Origin: Winogradskyella thalassocola | GTDB lineage: Bacteria > Bacteroidota > Bacteroidia > Flavobacteriales > Flavobacteriaceae | NCBI RefSeq assembly: GCF_900099995.1 | Contig: NZ_FNCZ01000001.1 | Coordinates: 248,001 to 312,000, forward strand | Reading direction: 5' to 3' | Length of the DNA: 64,000 nucleotides | Shown: one piece after another, positions 1 to 9,099 of the stretch | Layout: each line of letters opens with the position of its first letter | How positions within the stretch are numbered: the first letter of the stretch is position 1 | Made by a program: the position numbers and the translations under genes | Notes under the pieces: generated by a model | Told to the model about the DNA's origin: nothing | Databases searched by the model: none | The model's input: the letters and a program-made list of their open reading frames with translations, nothing else

Positions 1-204
1 TTGTCTTTTAAAACAAATGCCTTAATAATAAGTGCGACTAACATTACGGGAGCACAACTAAAACCAATGATCCAGTCAGACTTAAATCATATCATTTTCT
101 TAAAAGAAAGTAAGCATTTGCTAGCGACAAATACACTCGATTTAGGCTTTGATTGTACCTACCAAACAGAAAATATGACTATCTTATCAAAACAGTTTAA
201 ATAA
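1..204 (+). CDS. C-terminal end of an unrecognised protein (truncated by window edge)
   Basis: An open frame runs from the window edge to a TAA at 202-204 and gives 67 residues. The TTG at position 1 need not be a start; the gene most likely begins upstream. The visible tail has no membrane segment and no motif I recognise. Only 2 bases separate its stop from the next ATG, so it belongs to the same operon as the CrtI-like oxidoreductase, the C45-type lipoprotein and the AMP ligase. That context suggests a pigment or lipid biosynthesis cluster, but the function of this fragment is unknown. Confidence 0.6.
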   Translation: MSFKTNALIISATNITGAQLKPMIQSDLNHIIFLKESKHLLATNTLDLGFDCTYQTENMTILSKQFK

Positions 205-206
205 GC

Positions 207-1751
207 ATGAAATCTCATTACGATGTTGTTATAATAGGAAGCGGTTTAGGTGGTTTAGTTTCTGCCAACATATTAGCCAAAGAAGGCTATAGTGTTTGTG
301 TTTTAGAAAAAAACAATCAGTATGGTGGTAACTTACAAACCTTTGTTCGCGATAAAACTATTTTTGACACTGGAGTCCATTATATAGGAGGCTTAAATAA
401 AGGCCAAAATCTTTATCAATATTTTAAGTACCTCGATATTATTGATGATTTAAATCTAAAAAAACTAGATGAAGATGGTTTTGATGTTATTACTTTCGAT
501 AACGATAATCGCGAATACAAACATGCGCAAGGCTATGATAGATTCATTAAAAATTTATTAATTGAATTTCCAGATGAAGAAAAAGCCATTATTACCTATT
601 GTGATAAGTTAAAAGAAATCTGTGACCAATTTCCATTATATGGTTTAAAATATGGAAAACCTTATTATGAAAAGACCGATATTTTTAGTTTAAAAGCTAA
701 AGACTATATTGATTCCATTACTGATAATAAAAAACTACAAGCTGTACTCGCTGGCACCAATTATCTATATGCAGGTGATGCAGATCGCACGCCTTTTTAT
801 GTACATGCCTTAACCATAAATTCTTATATAGAAAGTGCTTATCGTTGTGTAAATGGTGGTAGCCAAATTTCTAAATTATTAATCCGACGTTTAAAAGAAA
901 ATGATGGTGATGCTTTTAATCATCATGAGGTTGTTAAATTCGGGTTTGAAGACAAAAACATCAGTTCTGTTTTTACCAAAAATGGCAAAGAAATTAAGGC
1001 AGATTTATTCATTTCTAATATTGAACCAAAGCTTACCATAAAATTAGTTGGTGAAGATAAATTCAGAAAAGTTTACACCAAGCGCATCAATAACATTGAA
1101 AGTATTATCGCTGGATTTAGTCTGTATATTGTTTTAAAGCCGAACACCTTTAAATATCAAAACAAAAATATTTACCATATAAAAGACGCAAACAAAATTT
1201 GGGACGGACAAGACTACACTGCTGAAACTTGGCCCGAAGGTTATATGGCATCCATGGGCATCAACAAAAAAACAGATAAGTATGGCGAGAGCCTAACCGT
1301 AATGACTTATATGCGTTATGAAGAAGTGGAAGCCTGGGAAAACACGTTTAATACCGTAGCAAACAAAAATGATCGCGGACAAACCTATGTAGAATTTAAA
1401 GCTGAAAAAGCAGAAATACTCATTCAAGAATTAGAAAAAAAATATCCAAATATTAGAGATTGTATTCAAGAAATCTACACCTCAACACCATTATCTTATC
1501 GCGATTATATTGGTTCTCACAGAGGTTCTATTTATGGCTATGTTAAAGATGCTAATAACCCATTAGCTTCCTTTGTTTCTCCAAAGACTAAAATAAAAAA
1601 CCTGCTTCTTACTGGACAAAGTTTAAATATGCATGGCATTTTAGGCGTTACTATAGGTGCTGTTCTTACGTGTTCAGAAATTGTAGGAATGGAACCTTTA
1701 CTAAAAAAAATATTGGATGCTAATAAAACCGAAGAAAGCATCGAAAATTAA
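207..1751 (+). CDS. CrtI/RetSat-like NAD(P)/FAD-dependent oxidoreductase
   Basis: A 514-residue flavoprotein of the phytoene desaturase / all-trans-retinol 13,14-reductase superfamily. The N-terminus has the dinucleotide-binding GSGLGG at residues 11-16 followed by an acidic end of the second strand (VLEKNNQYGG). Near the C-terminus a second FAD-contact region reads LLTGQSLNMHGILG. Length fits the family. Members act on polyene or isoprenoid chains by desaturation, isomerisation or saturation. The gene is 2 bases after the preceding stop and 5 bases before the C45-type lipoprotein gene. With an AMP ligase two genes on, the context resembles flexirubin/aryl-polyene clusters of Flavobacteriaceae. 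The exact substrate cannot be read from sequence. Confidence 0.82.
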   Translation: MKSHYDVVIIGSGLGGLVSANILAKEGYSVCVLEKNNQYGGNLQTFVRDKTIFDTGVHYIGGLNKGQNLYQYFKYLDIIDDLNLKKLDEDGFDVITFDNDNREYKHAQGYDRFIKNLLIEFPDEEKAIITYCDKLKEICDQFPLYGLKYGKPYYEKTDIFSLKAKDYIDSITDNKKLQAVLAGTNYLYAGDADRTPFYVHALTINSYIESAYRCVNGGSQISKLLIRRLKENDGDAFNHHEVVKFGFEDKNISSVFTKNGKEIKADLFISNIEPKLTIKLVGEDKFRKVYTKRINNIESIIAGFSLYIVLKPNTFKYQNKNIYHIKDANKIWDGQDYTAETWPEGYMASMGINKKTDKYGESLTVMTYMRYEEVEAWENTFNTVANKNDRGQTYVEFKAEKAEILIQELEKKYPNIRDCIQEIYTSTPLSYRDYIGSHRGSIYGYVKDANNPLASFVSPKTKIKNLLLTGQSLNMHGILGVTIGAVLTCSEIVGMEPLLKKILDANKTEESIEN

Positions 1752-1756
1752 ATGTC

Positions 1757-3424
1757 ATGAAGATTAACTTAAGCATATATCACAAGCTTCTACTTCTTGT
1801 ATTTATAAGTCTAACGTCATGTGGAATTTCAAAATCCTTACATGATGTTCCGGATGTAAGCGCTTATAATCCGGTAATTCCAGAGCGGGTTAAAACATCC
1901 GATTCTACATTCACCTTGGGCAACAACCATCTTAGTAAAAACAAACAAGGTTTGTGGGAACTTTATGTAGAAGGCAATCCGTATCACAGAGGTCTAATTA
2001 CAGGGAGCCTTACAGAAGAGTTATTCCATAACCAAGAAGCTATTTTTGTATCTAAAATAGATAAATTTGTACCCTCTAAAACCAAACAAGCTGTATTAAG
2101 ACGCTTTTTGGCTTGGTATAATCGAAAACTATATCTTAATGTGCCTTCTGAGTTCAAAACGGAAATCTACGGTCTTTCTAAATATGCTTCACCTAACTAT
2201 AATTATATTGCCGAACCTTATTTAAGAGTCCTATATTTTCATGGTGCGCACGATATTGGTCACGCATTACAAGATTTAGCCTTAGTAGGCTGTTCTTCAT
2301 TTGCCGCTTGGGATGACAAAACCGAGGACGGCAGTCTTATTATAGGTCGGAATTTAGATTTTTATGCTGGCGATGATTTTGCCCAAGAAAAAATTGTTTC
2401 ATTTACAAACCCAACCGAAGGCTATAAATTTATGTCGGTAACTTGGGCCGGAATGTTAGGCGTACTTTCGGGTATGAATGAGCATGGTCTAACAGTAACC
2501 ATAAATGCTGGGAAATCTAAAATTCCATTGGTAGCCAAAACACCTATTTCTATTTTAAATCGTGAAATTTTACAATACGCAACCACTATTGAAGAAGCTA
2601 TTGCAATTGCTAAAAAACGCCAAGTATTTGTTTCTGAATCTATTTTAGTAGGGAGTGCAGCCGACAGAAAAGCGATATTAATTGAAGTCTCACCTCATAA
2701 TTTTGGCGTTTATGACGTTGAAAATTCAAATCAACTTATCTGTTCCAATCATTTTCAGAGCGACGCTTATGCAAACGATAAAAATAATTTAAAGCATACT
2801 GAAGAAAGCCATTCGCAATACCGTTACGAACGGATGGAAGAACTTTTGTACCAGAACCCTAAATTAACTCCAAAGATTGCGGTTGATATTTTAAGAAATA
2901 AAGAAGGCTTAAACGACAAAGCTATTGGCTATGGTAACGAAAAAGCTCTAAATCAACTATTAGCACATCATGCTGTTGTTTTTAAACCAGAACAGCGTTT
3001 GGTTTGGGTCTCTTCTAACCCGTATCAATTGGGGGAATTTGTGGCGTATGATTTAAATGACATATTTAAAAATCCTACCAAAAAGTCTCTTGCAAATACA
3101 GAATTAAACATTGAAGAAGATCCATTTCAATATACAGAAGCTTATAAAAATTATCAAGCTTACAGGCAATTGAGACAAGAAGTACTATCAAAAATTGAAA
3201 CCAAAAACGACATAGATTTAGAAACTCTTTCAAGATTAGAGAACTTAAATCCGAATTATTGGGAAGCCTATTATTTGGTTGGTAAATACTATTATAACAA
3301 AGGCTATTATACCGCAGCATTAAATACCTTTGAAATCGCTAAAACCAAAGAAATTACAACCGTTCCTGACGAAGAACAAGTGGATACTTATATTAAAAAA
3401 TTAAAAAGAAAGTTAGATTTATGA
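1757..3424 (+). CDS. C45-type (acyl-CoA:6-APA acyltransferase-like) lipoprotein with C-terminal TPR-like tail
   Basis: A 555-residue protein with a lipoprotein signal: hydrophobic segment then LTSC, making C22 the lipidated cysteine. The middle is an Ntn-hydrolase of the C45 / penicillin-acyltransferase type. The expected autoprocessing Gly-Cys pair is seen as VGCSSFAAW (C179), followed by DGSLIIGRNLDF around 191-202. The last ~70 residues look like a tetratricopeptide unit (NYWEAYYLVGKYYYNKGYY). Family members form or cleave amide/ester bonds with acyl groups. The gene sits in a gap-free run with the oxidoreductase upstream and overlaps the AMP ligase by 4 bases (ATGA), so translation is probably coupled. 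Role inferred: acyl transfer or hydrolysis in the periplasm during pigment or lipid assembly. Confidence 0.75.
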   Translation: MKINLSIYHKLLLLVFISLTSCGISKSLHDVPDVSAYNPVIPERVKTSDSTFTLGNNHLSKNKQGLWELYVEGNPYHRGLITGSLTEELFHNQEAIFVSKIDKFVPSKTKQAVLRRFLAWYNRKLYLNVPSEFKTEIYGLSKYASPNYNYIAEPYLRVLYFHGAHDIGHALQDLALVGCSSFAAWDDKTEDGSLIIGRNLDFYAGDDFAQEKIVSFTNPTEGYKFMSVTWAGMLGVLSGMNEHGLTVTINAGKSKIPLVAKTPISILNREILQYATTIEEAIAIAKKRQVFVSESILVGSAADRKAILIEVSPHNFGVYDVENSNQLICSNHFQSDAYANDKNNLKHTEESHSQYRYERMEELLYQNPKLTPKIAVDILRNKEGLNDKAIGYGNEKALNQLLAHHAVVFKPEQRLVWVSSNPYQLGEFVAYDLNDIFKNPTKKSLANTELNIEEDPFQYTEAYKNYQAYRQLRQEVLSKIETKNDIDLETLSRLENLNPNYWEAYYLVGKYYYNKGYYTAALNTFEIAKTKEITTVPDEEQVDTYIKKLKRKLDL

Positions 3425-4710
3425 TTCCTGAGATAGAATACGCTTCCAAAGCCGAAATAAATAGCTTTCAAGTTGAAAAACTAAAAGATCTTTTACTGTA
3501 TTTAAAGACCAACTCGGCGTTTTATAAGCGCTTATTCAGCACACATAAAATTGATATCTCAACTCTTAATTCGCTTGAAGATTTAACAACAATTCCTACC
3601 ACATCTAAAGATGATTTACAACAGTATAACGACGATTTTATCTGCGTTCCTAAAAACAAAATTGTGGATTATGTTACCACATCAGGAACTTTAGGCGACC
3701 CTGTACTTTTTGGATTAACGGATAACGATTTAGACCGTTTGGCCTATAACGAAGCCATTTCGTTTGCCTGCGCTGGTATTGGTCCAGATGACGTCATTCA
3801 GCTTATGACTACCATAGACCGACGTTTTATGGCTGGGTTAGCTTATTTTTTAGGGGCAAGAAAACTTGGTGCTGGTATTATTAGAGTTGGTAATGGCATT
3901 CCCGAATTGCAATGGGATTCTATTTTAAAATTTAAACCAACCTATATTATTGCCGTTCCTTCTTTTTTGTTGAAACTAATTGAATATGCCAAACAGCATC
4001 ATATTGATCTTAACACCTCAGGAATTAAAGGTGCTATTTGCATTGGGGAACCCTTAAGAGCACAAGATTTTTCATTAAACACCTTATCTAAAAAAATAAA
4101 GGAACATTGGAATATTGAATTGTATTCCACCTACGCTTCCACCGAAATGAATACGGCTTTTACCGAATGTGAACAGCAACAAGGTGGTCACCAACATCCG
4201 GAACTAATTATTACCGAAATATTAGATGATAACGATCAACCTGTAAGCGAAGGCGAATCTGGCGAACTTACCATAACTACCCTAGGTGTCGAAGGCATGC
4301 CGTTAATTAGATTTAAAACGGGTGATATTGTAAAAGCACATCATGAAAAATGTAATTGCGGCAGAAACACCATGCGATTAGGGCCTGTAATTGGCAGAAA
4401 AAAGCAAATGATAAAATATAAAGGCACGACTTTATACCCACCAGCAATGCATAATATTTTAAACGATTTTAACGAGGTAGAAGCTTATATTATCGAATTG
4501 TCCCACAACACTATTGGCACGGATGAAATCCTTATTAAAATAGCTGTAAACACCCCTACAGAAAGTTTATTAGTCAATATTAAAAATCATTTTAGAGCCA
4601 AGCTAAGAGTACTTCCTAAAATTGAATTTAGTGATAAAAAGGAAATACAGAATTTGCAGTTCCCAAAAATGAGTAGAAAACCAGTAATGGTTATTGATAA
4701 GCGAAAGTGA
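3421..4710 (+). CDS. Phenylacetate-CoA ligase-like AMP-dependent ligase
   Basis: A 429-residue adenylate-forming enzyme. The AMP/phosphate loop is TTSGTLGDP (86-94), the second core region reads YSTYASTEM, and the hinge region LIRFKTGDIV precedes a CNCGR cysteine pair typical of the PaaK/F390-synthetase-like branch. Length matches PaaK-like proteins. It would activate an aromatic or aliphatic carboxylate as acyl-AMP and probably pass it to CoA or a carrier protein. The start overlaps the stop of the preceding gene by ATGA. It is the last gene of the operon; no strong plus-strand terminator follows, but the hairpin at 4754-4785 could serve both sides. Assignment to a flexirubin-type cluster is inference. 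Confidence 0.8.
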   Translation: MIPEIEYASKAEINSFQVEKLKDLLLYLKTNSAFYKRLFSTHKIDISTLNSLEDLTTIPTTSKDDLQQYNDDFICVPKNKIVDYVTTSGTLGDPVLFGLTDNDLDRLAYNEAISFACAGIGPDDVIQLMTTIDRRFMAGLAYFLGARKLGAGIIRVGNGIPELQWDSILKFKPTYIIAVPSFLLKLIEYAKQHHIDLNTSGIKGAICIGEPLRAQDFSLNTLSKKIKEHWNIELYSTYASTEMNTAFTECEQQQGGHQHPELIITEILDDNDQPVSEGESGELTITTLGVEGMPLIRFKTGDIVKAHHEKCNCGRNTMRLGPVIGRKKQMIKYKGTTLYPPAMHNILNDFNEVEAYIIELSHNTIGTDEILIKIAVNTPTESLLVNIKNHFRAKLRVLPKIEFSDKKEIQNLQFPKMSRKPVMVIDKRK

Positions 4711-4753
4711 TTTAAAAAATCAGTCTAAATAGCATTACTTAAAATATAAAAAC

Positions 4754-4785
4754 AAAAAAGCCTCTATCTTTCGATAAAGGCTTTT
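4754..4785 (-). terminator. Intrinsic terminator of the tRNA-Leu gene
   Basis: Stem arms 4759-4768 and 4773-4782 with a 4-base loop. The one imperfect pair becomes a G-U wobble only in the minus-strand transcript, and that strand ends in six T residues. The hairpin therefore fits termination of the tRNA better than of the plus-strand operon, though it could slow transcription both ways. Confidence 0.75.
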
Positions 4786-4787
4786 CG

Positions 4788-4869
4788 TACTCAAGGCGGG
4801 AATCGAACCCGCACGTCTTGCGACATTGGATTTTGAATCCAACGTGTCTACCAATTCCACCACTTGAGC
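4788..4869 (-). tRNA. tRNA-Leu (anticodon CAA)
   Basis: On the minus strand an 82-base cloverleaf can be drawn. Acceptor arms are at 4869-4863 and 4795-4789, closing with a G-U pair, and the discriminator A is at 4788. The anticodon stem TTGGA/TCCAA encloses loop TTCAAAA, giving anticodon CAA. A long variable arm and the T-loop GGTTCGATTCC complete a type II tRNA. The 3' CCA is not encoded. It reads UUG codons. Confidence 0.95.
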
Positions 4870-4881
4870 AATTTCGGATTG

Positions 4882-4889
4882 CAAAAATA
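4882..4889 (-). promoter_or_regulatory. Probable -7 box of the tRNA-Leu promoter
   Basis: The minus strand reads TATTTTTG, a match to the Bacteroidota -7 consensus TAnnTTTG, ending 12 bases before the first base of the mature tRNA. No clear TTTG element was seen about 19 bases upstream. Confidence 0.5.
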
Positions 4890-4936
4890 GAAAAAATATT
4901 TTTGTGAATCTATTAAAATTAGTAGGTTTTATGCTT

Positions 4937-4964
4937 TTTGTAGCAAAATAATTTTCTAAATTTG
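4937..4964 (+). promoter_or_regulatory. Probable prs promoter (TTTG ... TAAATTTG)
   Basis: TTTG at 4937-4940 and TAAATTTG at 4957-4964 match the Bacteroidota -33/-7 pattern with a 16-base spacer, slightly short. The -7 box lies 48 bases before the prs start codon. Confidence 0.55.
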
Positions 4965-5012
4965 AAGCAAAGTAAAAACCCATCGCTACACTAACTAAAT
5001 AACTGATATCAA

Positions 5013-5954
5013 ATGCCATACGAAATGCCAGAAGCAAAAATTTTTGCTTGTTCACAAAGCACCTACCTTGCAGAAAAAATAGCTAAGACCTATGGAGTTA
5101 AATTAGGCAAAGTAATTACATCTACTTATAGCGACGGAGAATTTCAGCCTTCTTATGAAGAATCAATTAGAGGCACACGAGTTTTCATTATAGGATCGAC
5201 GCATCCTGGACCAAAAAATTTAATGGAAATGTTGTTGATGATAGATGCGGCTAAACGCGCTTCTGCCAGACACATAACCGCTGTTATGCCATATTTCGGT
5301 TGGGCAAGACAAGACAGAAAAGATAAGCCTAGAGTTCCTATTGCTGCAAAATTAGTTGCAAAAATGCTAGAAGCTGCCGGAGCAACAAGGATTATTACTA
5401 TGGATTTACATGCCGATCAAATTCAAGGTTTTTTCGAAAAACCCGTAGATCATTTATTCGCCTCAACCATATTCTTACCCTATTTACAAAGCTTAAAATT
5501 AGATAACTTAACTATAGCTTCTCCAGATATGGGAGGTTCTAAACGTGCTTATGCTTATTCTAAAGCATTAAAAAGCGATGTTGTTATCTGTTACAAGCAG
5601 CGCGCTAAAGCTAATGTGATTTCACATATGGAACTTATTGGAGACGTTACTGGTAAAAATGTAGTTTTGGTCGATGATATGGTAGATACCGCTGGCACAC
5701 TAACTAAAGCCGCAGACTTAATGATGGAACGTGGAGCATTAAGTGTAAGAGCTATTTGTACGCATCCTATTTTATCTGGAAATGCTTACGAAAGAATAGA
5801 AAATTCTAAACTCGAAGAACTAATTGTCACCAATTCTATTCCTTTAAAACTGGAAAGCAAAAAAATAAGAGTCTTAAGTTGTTCTGATTTATTTGCTGCT
5901 GTTATGCATAATGTACATCATAACGAGTCTATTAGCAATAAATTTGTAATGTAA
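5013..5954 (+). CDS. prs: Ribose-phosphate pyrophosphokinase (PRPP synthase)
   Basis: A 313-residue full-length PRPP synthase, making 5-phosphoribosyl diphosphate from ribose 5-phosphate and ATP for nucleotide, His and Trp synthesis. The ATP/Mg signature MDLHADQIQGFF lies at 130-141 and the PRPP-binding loop VVLVDDMVDTAGT at 217-229. ATG 5013 is used; an alternative in-frame ATG at 5025 would remove four residues without touching the domain. It stands alone between the divergent tRNA and rplY. Confidence 0.96.
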   Translation: MPYEMPEAKIFACSQSTYLAEKIAKTYGVKLGKVITSTYSDGEFQPSYEESIRGTRVFIIGSTHPGPKNLMEMLLMIDAAKRASARHITAVMPYFGWARQDRKDKPRVPIAAKLVAKMLEAAGATRIITMDLHADQIQGFFEKPVDHLFASTIFLPYLQSLKLDNLTIASPDMGGSKRAYAYSKALKSDVVICYKQRAKANVISHMELIGDVTGKNVVLVDDMVDTAGTLTKAADLMMERGALSVRAICTHPILSGNAYERIENSKLEELIVTNSIPLKLESKKIRVLSCSDLFAAVMHNVHHNESISNKFVM

Positions 5955-6065
5955 TTCACTGTAATAAGATTCACTTTTTTAAGGCTGAATTAAAAGCTAT
6001 GTCTTAATAAAAAGGCTTGTATTAAAAAAGAGACTTATAACACTAATATTCTCATATAAAATTTA

Positions 6066-6073
6066 TAAATTTG
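6066..6073 (+). promoter_or_regulatory. Probable -7 box of the rplY promoter
   Basis: TAAATTTG followed by CAGC is a strong TAnnTTTG match 46 bases upstream of the rplY start. The -33 element is not obvious. Confidence 0.5.
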
Positions 6074-6119
6074 CAGCCCTCAAAATGAGGGAATTAAAAA
6101 TTAACAAATATTTCAAAAA

Positions 6120-6758
6120 ATGAAATCAATTACAATTAACGGATCTCAAAGAGAAAGCGTAGGCAAAAAGGCAACTAAAGCTTTACGTAATGCTGGTCAG
6201 GTTCCTTGCGTTATGTACGGAGGAGACAAAGCATTCCATTTCTCATCACCAGAATTAGCTTTCTCAAAACTCGTATACACACCTAACGCGCACACAGTTG
6301 TGATTGTCTTAGATAACGGTGAAGAATACAATGCAGTTATGCAAGACATTCAATTTCACCCAGTAACTGACAGAATTACACACGTAGATTTCTATCAAAT
6401 TTTCGAAAACAAAGAAATTACTATGGAAATCCCTGTGAAAACAATAGGATCTTCTAAAGGTGTAATGAATGGTGGTAACTTAAGAATGCCTTACCGTAAA
6501 CTTAGAGTTAAAGCTATTCCTTCAAAATTACCAGATTTTGTTGAAATCGATATTACTCCATTAAAAATTGGAAGCAAGTTCTACATTACTGAATTAGCAA
6601 ACGAAGATTACAAATTCTTACACCCAGACAACACTGTTGTTTGTCAAGTAAGACGTAGTAGATTAGCTGTTGTAGATGCTGATGACGATGATGAAGAAGT
6701 TGAAGCAGGTGATGTTCCAGCAACTGAAACTGACGATACTGCTGCAGTACAAGAATAG
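6120..6758 (+). CDS. rplY: 50S ribosomal protein L25/general stress protein Ctc
   Basis: A 212-residue CTC-type L25 that binds 5S rRNA. The N-terminal L25 domain covers about residues 1-90 (start [20 protein letters not shown]) and the TL5-type C-terminal beta domain about 95-180. The last 30 residues are strongly acidic with a run of Asp/Glu, a common low-complexity extension in Bacteroidota. It is monocistronic, with a -7 box upstream and a clean terminator downstream. The pairing prs-rplY is a common gene order. Confidence 0.95.
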   Translation: MKSITINGSQRESVGKKATKALRNAGQVPCVMYGGDKAFHFSSPELAFSKLVYTPNAHTVVIVLDNGEEYNAVMQDIQFHPVTDRITHVDFYQIFENKEITMEIPVKTIGSSKGVMNGGNLRMPYRKLRVKAIPSKLPDFVEIDITPLKIGSKFYITELANEDYKFLHPDNTVVCQVRRSRLAVVDADDDDEEVEAGDVPATETDDTAAVQE

Positions 6759-6780
6759 ATAAAACCTATTTCAAATATTA

Positions 6781-6816
6781 AAAAGAGACTACCTGAACAG
6801 ATAGTCTCTTTTTTTG
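6781..6816. terminator. Bidirectional intrinsic terminator between rplY and the patatin-like gene
   Basis: Arms AGAGACTA (6785-6792) and TAGTCTCT (6803-6810) enclose a 10-base loop. An A run precedes and a T run follows, so both converging transcripts end in T-rich tails. Confidence 0.85.
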
Positions 6817-6837
6817 TATATCTAATTCATTGGCATA

Positions 6838-9075
6838 CTAAAACCAAAATCCGAGATTAAAAAACCAATAACCATCACCAGTATCTGGCGAATAGGTGTA
6901 TTTACCTTCTAGTGGACCCAAAAATGTTTCTAGAGAATACCCTAGTGCATAACCACTATACCTTGAAGCTGTAAAGAAGTCGCCAGACTCAAAAATACCA
7001 TCACCTATATTGGCATAATTAGCCGCTAATAAAATATGATGCTTCTTATAAATTTCATAATCTAATGTAAACGTTCCTTTTACAAAGCTATCTCCTGTTA
7101 AGCTTAAATAATCATAACCATAAAATGAATAAAAATTATTTATAAAATTTACGCCATAGCCACCTATGGCAAAGCCTAACGCATTGGTGTTCTCATCACC
7201 TATTTTAAACCCTCCATTGGCTTCTGTTTTTAATGACAACTTATCACTAAAGCTAAAAGCATATCCAATATCCGCTTTAGCTATTGAAAAATTTAAAAAC
7301 TCTTTATTAAAACCCGAAGCATCTAGATATAAATGAAAATTCCCATTAAAATAAAATCCATTTTTAGGAAAATGAAAATTGTCATAATTATCAAACTTTA
7401 AATTACCGAAAACACTGAAGTAATCTGTGTTTTCGAAAATAATATTATCTTCCTCATCTTCATCCAAAATTGTTTCCGATGTTATTTTAAGTCGCTTATG
7501 CTCTACACCTAACCTTAACGCAAAATCCTTCCTAAATATAGTCTGTATGTAAACTTGATTTGTAAAATCTGAAATTTCAGCATCTATTTTATTTAAACCC
7601 GAAAGTAAAGGTGAGTTCTCCTCTAAAGCTAACCTAGGGTTTACATTTTTATTAAAATGATTGAAACGTGATTTAACACCTAAACTGATATAAAATCCCT
7701 TATCAATAAAATAATCAAAATTATATCTGGGATTATCCCCTAAAATAATATCTAATGAAGCGATGTCATTATTAAACAATAGTTTCTTTTTTGTAAGGTT
7801 AGCCAATAATGCACTTTTATAAAGCCTATCGTAATGAATACCTAACCTAAGAAACGTAGTCGTTTCAGATTCCTTAATATTACCGATAAGATTAAATTCT
7901 GATTCGTTGTCCGTGGGTTCTAAATAATATCTAAGCGCATCAAAATTATTCGTTGCGATAAGATTGTTTATACCTTGTCTAAAGTCTGAATAACTTATTT
8001 TTTCATGGTCTTTAAGTTTTAATTTACCAATCATAAAAGCCCTGGTATAGCGATCATTTCCTTTAAAATTAACATTATTAATTCTTAGACTATCCAATAA
8101 TTTTAATTCTATTCGCTCCTTATAGTTTGGTTGTTTTAATTTTATATCTTCTAGTTTAGAAAGCTGTTTTCTTGCAGCTATTTCACCATGTTCAATGATA
8201 TCTTTTCCTTCATCAAACGAAATTACAGAATAGTCTGTAATGTCTGGTTTAATGTAAATATCTGTTAATTCCGATTTATTTTTCATGGCATTTATAGTCC
8301 GGAAATTATTAATCTGCATAAGAATGTCTGGTGCCGATTTTAGAGATTCGCGATCCTTTAAAGCATCCTGAACATCAACCCCTATTATAACATCCATACC
8401 TTTAGCTCGTAATTCTTCAACGGGGAAATTATTAGTAACACCTCCATCAATTAAAATATTACCATCAATATTTACAGGTTGAAACAAGGACGGCAATGCA
8501 CCACTAGCTGTAACCACTTCCGCTAATCTACCCTTATCCATAATTAAAGATTCGCCAGTTTCTATATTGGTCGCTATACAGAAAAAGGGAATTGGTAGTT
8601 TGCTAAAATCTCTAATATTATTAACAGGAAGCATTAAGTGATATAATAAATTATAAACGTTTTGTCCACGAGATAAGGCTGATGGCAACGAGATTTTAAA
8701 ATGCTCAAAGGGTAACGTAACGGCATATTTTTGTGCATTTTCTCGCTCGTAAAATGATTTTGAAGCTCTAGGAAAGGCATCATTAATTAACACATCAAAA
8801 TCTTGTTCTCTGAACATTACTTCTAGTTGTTTTCCGGAATAACCTGAAGCATATAAGGATCCAATAATGGCGCCCATACTTGTGCCCGCAACATAATCTA
8901 TTTTTATTTCTAAGCTATCAATGACCTTTAGCACTCCAATATGTGCGAAACCTTTCGCACCACCCCCACTCAAGACTAAACCTATTTTAGGTTCTGAATT
9001 GGTTGTATCATTTTGTGCCTTTATTGGAAAAAGCGTAATTATAAATACAATTATTAATATGTTTTTAAATTTCAT
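6838..9075 (-). CDS. Patatin-like phospholipase fused to a BamA-type surface-antigen barrel
   Basis: A 745-residue secreted protein with signal peptide 1-20. The patatin domain occupies about 30-235: oxyanion loop GGGAKG (37-42), nucleophile Ser66 in GTSMG, catalytic Asp210 in DGG. A POTRA-like linker (about 330-390) follows, then a long stretch of alternating strands ending in Trp-Phe, as expected for an outer-membrane beta-barrel. The layout matches PlpD-like type Vd two-domain proteins, but in Bacteroidota it is widespread and its substrate is not established. It starts 24 bases after the uvrC stop and is probably co-transcribed with it. Confidence 0.87.
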   Translation of the reverse strand: MKFKNILIIVFIITLFPIKAQNDTTNSEPKIGLVLSGGGAKGFAHIGVLKVIDSLEIKIDYVAGTSMGAIIGSLYASGYSGKQLEVMFREQDFDVLINDAFPRASKSFYERENAQKYAVTLPFEHFKISLPSALSRGQNVYNLLYHLMLPVNNIRDFSKLPIPFFCIATNIETGESLIMDKGRLAEVVTASGALPSLFQPVNIDGNILIDGGVTNNFPVEELRAKGMDVIIGVDVQDALKDRESLKSAPDILMQINNFRTINAMKNKSELTDIYIKPDITDYSVISFDEGKDIIEHGEIAARKQLSKLEDIKLKQPNYKERIELKLLDSLRINNVNFKGNDRYTRAFMIGKLKLKDHEKISYSDFRQGINNLIATNNFDALRYYLEPTDNESEFNLIGNIKESETTTFLRLGIHYDRLYKSALLANLTKKKLLFNNDIASLDIILGDNPRYNFDYFIDKGFYISLGVKSRFNHFNKNVNPRLALEENSPLLSGLNKIDAEISDFTNQVYIQTIFRKDFALRLGVEHKRLKITSETILDEDEEDNIIFENTDYFSVFGNLKFDNYDNFHFPKNGFYFNGNFHLYLDASGFNKEFLNFSIAKADIGYAFSFSDKLSLKTEANGGFKIGDENTNALGFAIGGYGVNFINNFYSFYGYDYLSLTGDSFVKGTFTLDYEIYKKHHILLAANYANIGDGIFESGDFFTASRYSGYALGYSLETFLGPLEGKYTYSPDTGDGYWFFNLGFWF

Positions 9076-9099
9076 TATAAACCTATTCGGTTTTTAAAA

